DNA of 64,000 bases, from positions 6,321,001-6,385,000 of the forward strand of contig NZ_CP109485.1 of the NCBI RefSeq assembly GCF_035918235.1, written 5' to 3'. The position numbers were made by a program, and so were the translations under genes. Below are positions 1 to 7,854 of this stretch, piece after piece. A model generated the notes under the pieces. It was not told where the DNA came from and did not search any database. It saw only the letters and a program-made list of their open reading frames with translations. The first letter of the stretch is position 1, and each line of letters begins with the position of its first letter. The DNA is from Streptomyces sp. NBC_01445. Its GTDB lineage: Bacteria > Actinomycetota > Actinomycetes > Streptomycetales > Streptomycetaceae.

Positions 1-1
1 C

Positions 2-385
2 GAGGTCCAGGACCTGATCGCCTCCGCCTGGTCCGCGGTGCGCGCCATGATCGTCGCGGCGGCGGAGGACGAGCGCAGCCAGCTGCGGCTGCGCGTTCGG
101 GCCTCGCTGCTCTCCCTCGGCTCCCGGATGGCGACGGACGCGCGCCTCCAGGACAAGGTCGACGGCTGGGTCGAGGGCGCGGCCACGTACGTCGTGACGA
201 CGTACCGCAAGGAGATCACCTCCCTCATCACGGACACCGTGGCGAGCTGGGACGCCGAGCACACCTCGAAGAAGATCGAGGCGCACATCGGCCGTGACCT
301 GCAGTTCATCCGGATCAACGGCACGGTGGTGGGCTCGCTGGCAGGGCTCGCGATCTACGCGGTGTCGCGGGCACTGGGGGCGTGA
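2..385 (+). CDS. DUF445-family membrane protein, C-terminal part (partial)
   Basis: Only the last 127 or so codons are in the window; the frame is open from base 2, so the gene starts to the left. The visible part is a charged, alpha-helical stretch (TYRKEITSLITDTV, then HIGRDLQFIRINGTVVGSLAGLAIY) ending in one hydrophobic helix. That is the typical tail of DUF445 proteins, which usually have two N-terminal and one C-terminal membrane segment. Function is unknown in the family. The 3' end overlaps the convergent MFS gene by about 70 bases. Confidence 0.8.
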   Translation, partial: EVQDLIASAWSAVRAMIVAAAEDERSQLRLRVRASLLSLGSRMATDARLQDKVDGWVEGAATYVVTTYRKEITSLITDTVASWDAEHTSKKIEAHIGRDLQFIRINGTVVGSLAGLAIYAVSRALGA

Positions 386-1631
386 GCGCTTCTCTGCCTG
401 CCTGGCCGGAGCGGCGCACCGTCAGCGCCAGGAGCGCCGCCCCCGCGCACAGAGCGCCCGCGCCCACCCACACCGGGTCGTACGAGCCGAAGGCGTCCCG
501 CGCCACCCCGCCAGCGAACGCCACGGCCCCGGCCCCGACCTGGTGCGCGGCGCTCACCCAGCCGAACACGACCGGCGCGTCGGCCCCGTAGTGGGCGCGG
601 CACAGCGCGATCGTCGGCGGCACGGTCGCCACGTCGAGCAGCCCGAAGACGACGGTGAACGCGACGAGCGGCGCGTCCACGGCCGACGTCAGGAGCAGCG
701 GCAGAGCGAGGAGGGTGAGGCCGCGCAGGGCGTAGTACACGGCGAGCAGGCGGCGCGGATCGGCGCGGTCCGTCAGCCATCCGGACGCCACCGTCCCCGC
801 GACATTGAAGATCCCGATGAGGGAGAGCAGCGACGCGGCGACGGTCACCGGCATCCCGTGGTCGTGGGCGGCGGGCGCGAAGTGCGTCCACATCACCCCG
901 TTCGTCGAGGCGCCGCAGACGGCGAAGGTCCCGGCGAGCAGCCAGAACGGGCCGGTGCGGGCGGCGCGGGCGAGAGTGCGCAGGGCGTGCCGGGCGGCGC
1001 CCTCGGTACGGCCGGCGGGGCGAGCGGTGTCTTCGGTTCGGCCCGGGTCCTTCCGCGGCTCGCGCACCGCGGCCCACACCACCGGCAGCGCGCCGGCCGC
1101 CGCGAGCGCGAGTGCCGCGGCGGCGGCCCGCCACGAGTACGTGTCGATCACCCACGACAGCACGGGCAGGAACACGAACTGCCCCACCACGCTCGCCGCC
1201 GTGAGCAGCCCGGTGACGAGCCCGCGCCGCGCGACGAACCACCGCTCGGTGACCGTAGCCGCGAACGTCGTCGCGGTCGCCCCCGTCCCCAGGCCCACCA
1301 GCACGCCCCAGTACAGGACGAACTGCCAGGGCGCGGTCATCGTCGTCGCGAGCCCGGCCCCGGCCCCGACGAGGCACAGGGCGCCGACGGCGACGCGCCG
1401 CATCCCGAGCCGGTCCATGAGCGCCGCCGCGAAGGGGGCACTCGCCCCGTACACGACCATGTTCACGAGCGAGCCGAGCCCGACGGAGGCCCGTGACCAG
1501 CCGAGATCCTCGTGCAACGGCCCGACGAGCAGACCGGCGAGCGTGCTGAACGCCCCGGCCGTGACGATGGCGAGCGCGGCACCGGCGGCGACGGTCCAGG
1601 GGGACCGGGGAATCTTGCGATACGGCCTCAT
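315..1631 (-). CDS. MFS transporter
   Basis: A 12-helix major facilitator protein of about 438 residues that probably exports or imports a small molecule across the cytoplasmic membrane; the substrate cannot be read from sequence. The loop after helix 2 carries the MFS signature (AALMDRLGMRRVAVG), with a related motif in the second half (SGWLTDRADPRRLL). I chose the ATG at 1631, which follows a GGTGAA-like ribosome site; a GTG at 1655 would add eight residues. It is divergent from the GlxA-type regulator at 1703, its likely controller. The hydrophilic C-terminal tail runs into the 3' end of the DUF445 gene on the other strand. Confidence 0.85.
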   Translation of the reverse strand: MRPYRKIPRSPWTVAAGAALAIVTAGAFSTLAGLLVGPLHEDLGWSRASVGLGSLVNMVVYGASAPFAAALMDRLGMRRVAVGALCLVGAGAGLATTMTAPWQFVLYWGVLVGLGTGATATTFAATVTERWFVARRGLVTGLLTAASVVGQFVFLPVLSWVIDTYSWRAAAAALALAAAGALPVVWAAVREPRKDPGRTEDTARPAGRTEGAARHALRTLARAARTGPFWLLAGTFAVCGASTNGVMWTHFAPAAHDHGMPVTVAASLLSLIGIFNVAGTVASGWLTDRADPRRLLAVYYALRGLTLLALPLLLTSAVDAPLVAFTVVFGLLDVATVPPTIALCRAHYGADAPVVFGWVSAAHQVGAGAVAFAGGVARDAFGSYDPVWVGAGALCAGAALLALTVRRSGQAGREALTPPVPATPRRSRALPASPPPCR

Positions 1632-1667
1632 GACTTCACCCTGCGACGGGTGCACCCGGCGCCACGA

Positions 1668-1704
1668 CTGGCCAGATGGCCATGACGTGAAAGAATCTGG
1701 CCAT
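1668..1704. promoter_or_regulatory. Inverted repeat in MFS/AraC divergent promoter
   Basis: CTGGCCAGAT (1668-1677) and ATCTGGCCAT (1695-1704) form a 9-of-10 inverted repeat, with a further ATGGCCAT at 1676-1683. It fills the short gap between the two divergent genes and touches the start codon of the regulator, which suggests an autoregulatory operator. This is an inference from position and symmetry. Confidence 0.5.
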
Positions 1705-2716
1705 GACTCCCGTAAGGCCCGTGACCCCGGCGCCGGACGGTCGCCGAACCGTCGCCGTCCTCGTCCGCGACGGCGTCCTGCCCATGGAACTCGGCCTGGT
1801 CCACCAGCTGTTCGGCACGGCGCGCTCCGCGACGGGCGAGCCGCTCTACGACGTCCGCACGTGCGCCCCGCGCCCCGGCAGGATCCGTACGGACGCGGAC
1901 TTCCCGATCTACGCGGAGCACGGCCTGGCGGCGGTGGCGGCCGCGGACACGGTCCTCGTACCGGCGTCGCACGAGACGGACGAGGGCCTCGGGCCGGACG
2001 GCCTGCCGGCGGACCTGGCGGAGGCCCTGCGCGGGGCGGACGATGCGCGCGGGTCCCGCCCCCGCCGCATCGCCTCCATCTGCACCGGCTCGTTCGTCCT
2101 CGCCGCCGCCGGACTCCTGGACGGCCGGCGCGCGACGACGCACTGGATGTCGGCCGAGCTCTTCGCGCGTACGTTCCCGTCCGTGACGGTGGACCCCGGC
2201 GTCCTGTACGTCGACGAGGGCCGGATCCTCACATCCGCGGGCGAGGCGGCGGGCATCGACCTGTGCCTCCACATGATCCGCCGCGACCACGGCGCGGCCG
2301 TCGCCGCGGAGGTGGCGCGCCGCACGGTGGTGCCGCCGCACCGGGAGGGCGGCCAGGCGCAGTTCATCCAACGCCCGGTGGAATCAGAGGGGTTGACGTC
2401 CACGTCCGCGTCGCGCGCGTGGGCCCTCGCCCGCCTCGCCGAACCCCTCACCCTCGCCGAGCTGGCCGCGCGCGACGCCATGTCCGTCCGCACGTACAGC
2501 CGCCGCTTCCGGGAGGAGACCGGCCTCACCCCCATCCAGTGGCTGACGCAGCGCCGCGTGGACCGCGCGCGCGAACTCCTGGAACAGACCGACCACACCG
2601 TCGACCGCATCGCGACGGAGGCGGGCTTCGGCACGGGCACGTCGCTCAGAGCGCACTTCCAGGCGGGCCTCGGGGTGTCGCCGGGCGCGTACAGGTCGAC
2701 GTTCAGGGGGAGGTGA
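1703..2716 (+). CDS. GlxA-family AraC-type transcriptional regulator (DJ-1/PfpI domain + HTH)
   Basis: A 337-residue regulator. The N-terminal half (about 15-190) is a DJ-1/PfpI class I amidotransferase-like fold with the nucleophile-elbow segment ASICTGSFVLAAAGLLDGRRATTHW. The C-terminal 100 residues are an AraC double helix-turn-helix (LAARDAMSVRTYSRRFREETG and DRIATEAGFGTGTSLRAHF). Members usually act as ligand-responsive regulators of neighbouring transporters or catabolic genes. The adjoining divergent MFS gene is the obvious target. The start codon lies inside the inverted repeat and has no strong ribosome site, so the mRNA may be nearly leaderless. It should not be confused with the copper oxidase GlxA at 39.9 kb. 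Confidence 0.9.
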   Translation: MTPVRPVTPAPDGRRTVAVLVRDGVLPMELGLVHQLFGTARSATGEPLYDVRTCAPRPGRIRTDADFPIYAEHGLAAVAAADTVLVPASHETDEGLGPDGLPADLAEALRGADDARGSRPRRIASICTGSFVLAAAGLLDGRRATTHWMSAELFARTFPSVTVDPGVLYVDEGRILTSAGEAAGIDLCLHMIRRDHGAAVAAEVARRTVVPPHREGGQAQFIQRPVESEGLTSTSASRAWALARLAEPLTLAELAARDAMSVRTYSRRFREETGLTPIQWLTQRRVDRARELLEQTDHTVDRIATEAGFGTGTSLRAHFQAGLGVSPGAYRSTFRGR

Positions 2717-2770
2717 GCGGGAGGCAAGGGGGGAAAGTGAGGCGGTCGGCGGGCGAGCGGGTACGGACAT

Positions 2771-2784
2771 GAGTATGCGTACTC
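2771..2784. promoter_or_regulatory. Perfect inverted repeat GAGTA-N4-TACTC
   Basis: GAGTATGCGTACTC lies about 37 bases before the start codon at 2822. It has two perfect 5-base arms around TGCG. Its position fits an operator or promoter element for the small membrane-protein gene; no cognate regulator is identified. Confidence 0.4.
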
Positions 2785-2821
2785 TGTCGCCCCCCGCGGC
2801 CCGTCCCGGAACCTCGTAGCC

Positions 2822-3265
2822 ATGACTGCCGGAACCGCAGCAGCACGTCTCCTGAAGCCTCTGCCCCGCAGCCCATGGCCGGAGCGCTGGCTGACCCGCC
2901 TGCTCCTCCTGGGCCTGTCCACAGCGGCGTACGTCCTGTGCATGCCCTGGGACCTGCGCAACCGTCCGGAGACCCCCGGCTCGATCAACGAGACCACCCC
3001 GGTGACGAACCTGGGTGTCACGATCCTCGCCGTGACCCTCCTGGTCCTCGGCGCGTACGCCGGCCGTCGCGACCGCCTTCCGCTGGCGGTCCTGCTGGTG
3101 GCGGCCCCGCCGATCGTGCTCCTCTACGCGTCGTTCGCCTCCCACCCCGACCCGGGAGGCATCTTCCCGTGGCAGCTGGTGTGGTGCTTCTTCTCGCTCG
3201 TGATGGCGGGGGCGGTGCTCATCGCGGCGGCCGTCGGACGCACGTTCCGCGAGGATGACCGGTAG
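2822..3265 (+). CDS. Small four-helix membrane protein, hypothetical
   Basis: A 147-residue protein with about four hydrophobic segments (near 25-45, 62-80, 88-106 and 118-138), so an integral membrane protein with both ends probably in the cytoplasm. I recognise no catalytic motif. The start follows a GC-rich promoter gap holding a perfect inverted repeat. The next gene (VOC protein) begins 43 bases downstream on the same strand, so the two may be co-transcribed. Confidence 0.7.
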   Translation: MTAGTAAARLLKPLPRSPWPERWLTRLLLLGLSTAAYVLCMPWDLRNRPETPGSINETTPVTNLGVTILAVTLLVLGAYAGRRDRLPLAVLLVAAPPIVLLYASFASHPDPGGIFPWQLVWCFFSLVMAGAVLIAAAVGRTFREDDR

Positions 3266-3308
3266 TCCGCGTACCGCCCCGACATGACCCCACTGCCCGG
3301 GAGCCCCG

Positions 3309-3707
3309 ATGACCATCCGCAGGATCGTCCCGAACCTCACGACGAAGTCACCGGAGTCGATGGCCGAGAACCGCGGTTTCTACGGCCTGCTCGGCTTCGA
3401 GGAGGTCATGCGCCTCTCCCCCGGGACAGAGGGAGACCCCCGGACCCCCGAGGCCTGGGTGATGACCCTGGCGTCCCCCTCCAACCCGACCGCTCAGGTC
3501 AGCTTCCTCACCCACGACGAGACCGCGCCCGTGATCCCGGACCTCAGCGTGGAGGTCGAGGACGTGGACGCGGTCTACGAGCAGGTACGGGCATCCGGCG
3601 CGGAGATCGTCCACGACCTCCGCGACGAGGAGTGGGGCGTGCGCCGCTTCTTCGTGCGGGACCCGGAGGGGCGCGTGGTGAATGTGCTGGGGCACCGGGG
3701 CACGTAG
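3309..3707 (+). CDS. VOC-family (glyoxalase/bleomycin resistance) protein
   Basis: A 132-residue single-domain protein with two beta-alpha-beta-beta-beta modules of the vicinal oxygen chelate superfamily: NRGFYGLLGFEEVMRL in the first half and the C-terminal FFVRDPEGRVVNVLGH signature. These proteins bind or isomerise small molecules, often as dimers with a metal. The N-terminal metal His is not obvious, so a binding or resistance role is as likely as catalysis. The length is normal for the family. Confidence 0.85.
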   Translation: MTIRRIVPNLTTKSPESMAENRGFYGLLGFEEVMRLSPGTEGDPRTPEAWVMTLASPSNPTAQVSFLTHDETAPVIPDLSVEVEDVDAVYEQVRASGAEIVHDLRDEEWGVRRFFVRDPEGRVVNVLGHRGT

Positions 3708-3724
3708 CCCCTTAGGGGTCCGGC

Positions 3725-4030
3725 CTACGCGGTGTGGCGGTCGGCCAGTGCCCAGGACGCGGCGGCGACGCCCCCGGCGACCGTGAACACGGCGGGCCAG
3801 GCGCCGAGCTTCTTGGCGAGCGGGTGCGACCCGGCGAAGGCGGCGATGTAGGCACCACCGAGTACGGCAGCCACCTTGCCCCCGGCGGCCTGCCGCCACT
3901 GGGCCCCGGCCGCGACTCCCGCGGCGGCCAGCACGACGCCGCCGAGCTGCCGCTTCTTGGTGAACCGGGCCACGGCGTACCCGCCGACAATTCCGCTCGC
4001 GGCCACTGCTGCCGCCGGTACCTTCGCCAT
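3725..4030 (-). CDS. Small Ala/Gly-rich membrane protein, hypothetical
   Basis: A 101-residue protein with three hydrophobic, glycine-rich helices and a short basic loop (RFTKKRQ). It resembles small conserved Streptomyces membrane proteins of unknown function. Its stop lies 17 bases from the stop of the convergent VOC gene. The ATG at 4030 follows a GAAGCGAGG-like ribosome site. No function can be assigned. Confidence 0.65.
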   Translation of the reverse strand: MAKVPAAAVAASGIVGGYAVARFTKKRQLGGVVLAAAGVAAGAQWRQAAGGKVAAVLGGAYIAAFAGSHPLAKKLGAWPAVFTVAGGVAAASWALADRHTA

Positions 4031-4230
4031 CCTGCCTCGCTTCTCCGTCGTGTGCGGCCCGGGTGGACGTGGACCGATTCGAGGCTAACGCGCGGGATTG
4101 CGGCGCCGGCGGGCAGGCCGGTTCTCCGCGAATGCGGGGGCCGAGGGGGCCGTCGCCTTTTGCCCGAGGTGCTCTAGAATTCCTGTGCGATCAACGGGGG
4201 TTGAGCGCCACATGTGACCGGGGGAGCGGT

Positions 4231-4638
4231 GTGATGGGCGATCCAAAAGATCTACGGGTTCCGCCGGAGAAGCTGACCAAGCTCGCGGACGACCTGGACG
4301 GCATGCAGGACCACCTGGACAAGCAGGTGAAGCGCATGGACACGATCGTCGACAGCATCGAGGCGGGCTGGAGCAGCCCGGCGTCGACGGCGTACCGGGG
4401 GTTTCACCGGGCGGCGGCCGAGGACGCCGTTCGGATCCGCGAGGTGATGAAGGTCCTGGAGCAGGCGGTCCGCATGAGCCGCGACGGCTTCACGGAACTC
4501 GAACTGGACAAGCTCGACCAGTTCCGCCGGATCCAGGTCAACGTCGATGTGGCGGGCGAGGCGGACAAGCTGTCCACGCCGAACGTCGAGGCGCCCGCGC
4601 CGCCTTCACGGCCGCGCAGCGGCCTGGACAGCTTCTGA
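4231..4638 (+). CDS. WXG100-like helical protein, ESX substrate or partner
   Basis: About 135 residues from the GTG at 4231 (ATG at 4234 also possible), both following a GGGGGAG ribosome site. The protein is a charged helical hairpin: helix 1 LTKLADDLDGMQDHLDKQV, a turn with EAGWSSPAS in the place of the WXG motif, then helix 2 with FHRAAAEDAVRIREVMKVLEQAV. The tail is proline-rich. It starts a five-gene stretch that contains a WXG100 protein and a toxin, so it is probably co-secreted or acts as a chaperone-like partner in type VII (ESX-like) export. The ESX machinery itself is not in the window. Confidence 0.7.
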   Translation: MMGDPKDLRVPPEKLTKLADDLDGMQDHLDKQVKRMDTIVDSIEAGWSSPASTAYRGFHRAAAEDAVRIREVMKVLEQAVRMSRDGFTELELDKLDQFRRIQVNVDVAGEADKLSTPNVEAPAPPSRPRSGLDSF

Positions 4639-4797
4639 TCCGGCGGGTCCACGCACTCGCCTTCGCCATTCACCATTCGCCGCCGCATCCGTACGCAGCC
4701 GTGGACCGGAAGCCCGTACGCAGATGCAGTCGTATCCATGCCATAGCCGTACGGCACAACTCGTAGCCGCAGACGTGCACAGCGACAAGGGGGATCC

Positions 4798-5109
4798 GTG
4801 CCGCCCAGCGACGCCGACGACCACATATCGGTCACCTTCACCACCCTCCACCACCTCGCGATGGAGCTGGAGGACATCCTCAAACAGCTCAACGGGCGGA
4901 TCGACGACCTCTACGAGCGCGTAGAGCCGGTCGTCCTGTCCTGGCAGGGCGAGGCCCGGGAGATGTTCATCGACAAGCTCGACGAGTGGGACCACTCGGC
5001 GCAGGATCTCCAGGCGGCCCAGAAGTGGCTGCACGAGATCGTGACGACGGGCCACATCAACTACGCGGCGGCGCACCGGGCGGTCCTGCGCGGCTGGGGC
5101 GCGGCCTGA
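4798..5109 (+). CDS. WXG100-family protein
   Basis: A 103-residue helical-hairpin protein. The turn carries a true WXG motif (LSWQGEAREMF), flanked by two amphipathic helices, with a C-terminal YAAAHRAVLRGWG tail. WXG100 proteins form dimers that are exported by ESX/type VII systems. The GTG start at 4798 follows AAGGGGG. The stop overlaps the toxin's ATG by one base (TGATG), which implies translational coupling and suggests that this protein pairs with the N-terminal domain of the toxin for export. Confidence 0.85.
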   Translation: MPPSDADDHISVTFTTLHHLAMELEDILKQLNGRIDDLYERVEPVVLSWQGEAREMFIDKLDEWDHSAQDLQAAQKWLHEIVTTGHINYAAAHRAVLRGWGAA

Positions 5110-6815
5110 TGGGGACGCCGGCGCCGAGCAGCGGCACCATCGACGTCAAGCCGTCCACCCTGCACCAGGTCGCGGGCGGGTTCGCGGGCGAGCAGACGCC
5201 GTTCGACAAGGCCGCCAAGAACCTGATCAAGGAGCTCAAGGAGTACCCCGACGCGGGCGGTTACGGCACGGCGCCGCAGGCCTTCGCCGCCTCCTACCTC
5301 AAGGCGGCCAACCGCTACCTCGAGGTGTGGGCCAAGGCCGTGGTCAGTATCGGGGGCGCCGCGGTCGGCTTCGCCACCACCGCGAACAACTACTCCAAGG
5401 CGGAGGCCGCCAACGACGCCTCGGGCAAGACCAAGCCCCAGACGCAGCCCCCGCCCGTCGTCATCGACAAGGTCCCGGACTACGGCTCGGTCCCCGACCT
5501 GAAGTGGGGCGACGACGACGGCGGAGACGACTTCATCCGCTCGCTCCTGGAGTGCATTCCCGACGTCGTCTGGCACCTCATCCGCCCGCTGCTCGAACAC
5601 GCCTTCCGCTGGGGCAAGGTCGCCGAGGTCTACCCGTATCCGCAGCAGCACTACCTCAACTCGCTGTCGCAGTCCTGGGCGGACATGACGAAGGCGCTGT
5701 CCTGGGCCGAGGGCAATCTGACGGGCCAGATGTACGGCATCACCCAGCAGAGCAACAGCGAATGGCACGACGCCATGCGCCAGTTCTGCAGCTCGCTGTG
5801 GGGCACCACGGCCTGGGGCAAGCAGACGGCGAGCTACGAGTGGAAGCACGACTCGGCCGCCAACCAGAAGCCGAGCCACCCGGTCATGTCCGTCCTGTTC
5901 GACACCGCGATGAAGATCAGCGACTTGCTGCGCGAGTTCGCCGAGGCGGCGGTGTACGTGAACGGCGAGGTGTGGGACATCTACTTCGAGGCGGTCAAGA
6001 AGGCCGTCGGCGACATCGACCTCAGTGACGGCGTCGACCTCAAGGACCTCAAGGAGGGCGCGAAGGGCGTAGGCCGCTTCCTCAAGGGCCTCGCCAAGGG
6101 CGGTGCGGAGCTGAGCGTCGAGATCACGCTCAACATCGACACGGCCGCGCTCAACCGCGTCGTGGAGGAGTACAACCGCCGCGTGAACGCGCTCTGGCCC
6201 CGACTCGACGCGCTCATGGAGGCGTTGGACGAGGCGCACCGGGCCGCTCCGACGTACGCGGCGGAGGAGGCCCGCGCGGAATCTTTCGGGGCCCGCTCCC
6301 TGAACGACTTCAAACAGGAGCACAAGTACACCAAGGACGCCGACGAGAAGAACCACTTCTACGCCATCGACCTGGCGAACCAGGAAGGAATCCACGGAAG
6401 TCACCCGGTGGACAAGCACATCGGCCTCACGACCGATCAGCTGAGCCAACGCTTGCGTGATCAGAGCCAGCCCCCGTCCGCCTCCACGTTCAAGGACATG
6501 CCGTCCGCCGAACGCTTCACTCAGGCGACGCTCGATGACGCCGCCAATGCAGAGCGAGTGGAAAAATGGATCGAAGGGGTTGAACGACGGGCCAGGAACA
6601 ACCCGAACCGGAATCCCGACAACTCTAAGATCGACCCTCCGCTCACTCTCACCTTCAATGAGGCGACAGGGAAATCGGTCACCCGAGCCGAATATGACGC
6701 GCACGGAATGAACGCCACGGCCGGAGACGTAAAGTCCGTGGAAGTGGCGCTAAAATACAAGTCCGGGATCGATCCGCCGTTCGTCGTCATAACGTCCTAC
6801 CCCGCAGCACCCTAG
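5109..6815 (+). CDS. ESX-type polymorphic toxin with C-terminal RNase A-like (CdiA-CT) domain
   Basis: A 568-residue protein. The N-terminal 110 or so residues are a WXG-like helical export domain (TLHQVAGGFAGEQTPF... YLEVWAKAVVSIGGAA). A proline-rich linker and a long helical middle region follow. The last 140 residues match the bacterial CdiA-CT RNase A-like toxin domain. Visible are HPVDKHIG (His437), QRLRD (Arg448), TFKDMPSAER, and VVITSYP (Thr562, Tyr564), which match in kind and order the His, Arg, Thr and Tyr active-site set I recall for this family. The expected activity is RNA cleavage in target cells. Codon use becomes less GC-rich from about 6480, a sign that the toxin tip is a recent cassette. 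The immunity gene follows at 6835. Confidence 0.8.
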   Translation: MGTPAPSSGTIDVKPSTLHQVAGGFAGEQTPFDKAAKNLIKELKEYPDAGGYGTAPQAFAASYLKAANRYLEVWAKAVVSIGGAAVGFATTANNYSKAEAANDASGKTKPQTQPPPVVIDKVPDYGSVPDLKWGDDDGGDDFIRSLLECIPDVVWHLIRPLLEHAFRWGKVAEVYPYPQQHYLNSLSQSWADMTKALSWAEGNLTGQMYGITQQSNSEWHDAMRQFCSSLWGTTAWGKQTASYEWKHDSAANQKPSHPVMSVLFDTAMKISDLLREFAEAAVYVNGEVWDIYFEAVKKAVGDIDLSDGVDLKDLKEGAKGVGRFLKGLAKGGAELSVEITLNIDTAALNRVVEEYNRRVNALWPRLDALMEALDEAHRAAPTYAAEEARAESFGARSLNDFKQEHKYTKDADEKNHFYAIDLANQEGIHGSHPVDKHIGLTTDQLSQRLRDQSQPPSASTFKDMPSAERFTQATLDDAANAERVEKWIEGVERRARNNPNRNPDNSKIDPPLTLTFNEATGKSVTRAEYDAHGMNATAGDVKSVEVALKYKSGIDPPFVVITSYPAAP

Positions 6816-6834
6816 TCAACGAGGAGCCGAGCAA

Positions 6835-7497
6835 GTGAAGTCGTACACAGGTGCGCTGTTCAACAGCGGCCCGGTGGAGAGGCTCCTCGATCTCGCGGCG
6901 AGATGTCAGGAATCTTCCGGCGCCAGTCCGCTGGACGACGATCTGAGGCGCTTCATTCGGATTGTGGAGAATTCGAATGCCGCTCACTGGGCCTGCCCCA
7001 TTTCCACCGTCGCCGCACTCCTGGAGTTCCTGGGAGATGTCGTGGACGGCGACTCCGCGCCTTTTGTTCCTGCCGAATTCCAGCAGAGGTTGCTGCAGGT
7101 CGCCGATGGAGCGGGCGGAGGTGAGTATTTGCGCACACTGGCAGGAATCATCAGGATTCTGTCCCAAGGTCCGGTTGCGGATTATGCCGAACTCCCTATG
7201 GCCGCATGGGAGGCGCGCGTCCTATTTCCTCGGCTAGGCGGATTCGGTGCAAACTGGATCTACGATGGAGAGTATGCGTCGATCGAGGACTCGGTCCGGG
7301 CGGCCGTTGATTCAGAGCACCCCTATTGCCCTGAATTCCTGTCTCCCCTGGCGGCCGAGGCGCAAACGGCTTTGGTCCTCTTCCCGGAGCAGGAATCCTT
7401 CCGCGTCAACATTTCGGAGCAGGTTCCGTGGGCTTCCATCGCGTCAGTCAGAGAACTGCTTGCGTTGATCAATGACCATATGCGGCATGAACACTGA
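6835..7497 (+). CDS. Putative immunity protein for the RNase A-like toxin
   Basis: A 220-residue, mostly acidic protein with no signal peptide or membrane segment and no motif I recognise. It starts with GTG 19 bases after the toxin stop, with GAGGAG just upstream. Third-position GC is clearly lower than in the surrounding genes (for example around 6960-7060 and 7150-7260), as is usual for horizontally spread immunity genes. Position, size and composition make it the likely cytoplasmic inhibitor of the 5109-6815 toxin. This is inferred from context, not from homology. Confidence 0.65.
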   Translation: MKSYTGALFNSGPVERLLDLAARCQESSGASPLDDDLRRFIRIVENSNAAHWACPISTVAALLEFLGDVVDGDSAPFVPAEFQQRLLQVADGAGGGEYLRTLAGIIRILSQGPVADYAELPMAAWEARVLFPRLGGFGANWIYDGEYASIEDSVRAAVDSEHPYCPEFLSPLAAEAQTALVLFPEQESFRVNISEQVPWASIASVRELLALINDHMRHEH

Positions 7498-7502
7498 GAC
7501 AC

Positions 7503-7820
7503 ATGGAAGGTAAAGTGCCGACCCGAAACCGCTCTTCCACGTACCCTGACCGCGAGACCGCCCAATGGGCGACCCAGCAGGTGGTCACCGCCAACGAGCA
7601 GCTCGTCCACCGATGGCTCGCCCAGTCCACCCGCCCCCGCCTCACCGTCGAGGCGGCCTGGCCGTCACGCCAGGACCCGGTCGGCCGGGTCCTGCTCCAG
7701 GCGATGATGCTGGCAGGCCGCGACCCGGTCGACGTACGAGCCGCACGCGTGATCCTCAAGCGGGACGACGCGAGCCCGCACGGTTTCGTGGTGCACGCCA
7801 CGTTCCCGGTCTACCTGTAA
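7503..7820 (+). pseudogene. Truncated RNase A-like toxin cassette (orphan C-terminal fragment)
   Basis: The 105 residues align by eye with the last two thirds of the RNase A-like domain of the upstream toxin: STYPDRETAQWATQQV with TFKDMPSAERFTQAT, and VILKRDDASPHGFVVHATFPVYL with VALKYKSGIDPPFVVITSYP. The part with the catalytic His and Arg is missing. The final Tyr of the T-x-Y pair is Phe. No export domain precedes it. It is therefore probably an orphan toxin tip displaced by the cassette at 5109-6815, and inactive unless it is used by recombination. An ATG start and full reading frame mean expression as a small protein cannot be excluded. Confidence 0.65.
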
Positions 7821-7854
7821 CCATCTGCAACCACCCGTAGAGGATGCCGCAGCC

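Noticed and set aside
294..1496. Long plus-strand reading frame of about 400 codons opposite the MFS gene
   Set aside because: Arg/Gly/Pro-rich translation without domains; it is the shadow frame of the MFS gene in GC-rich DNA.
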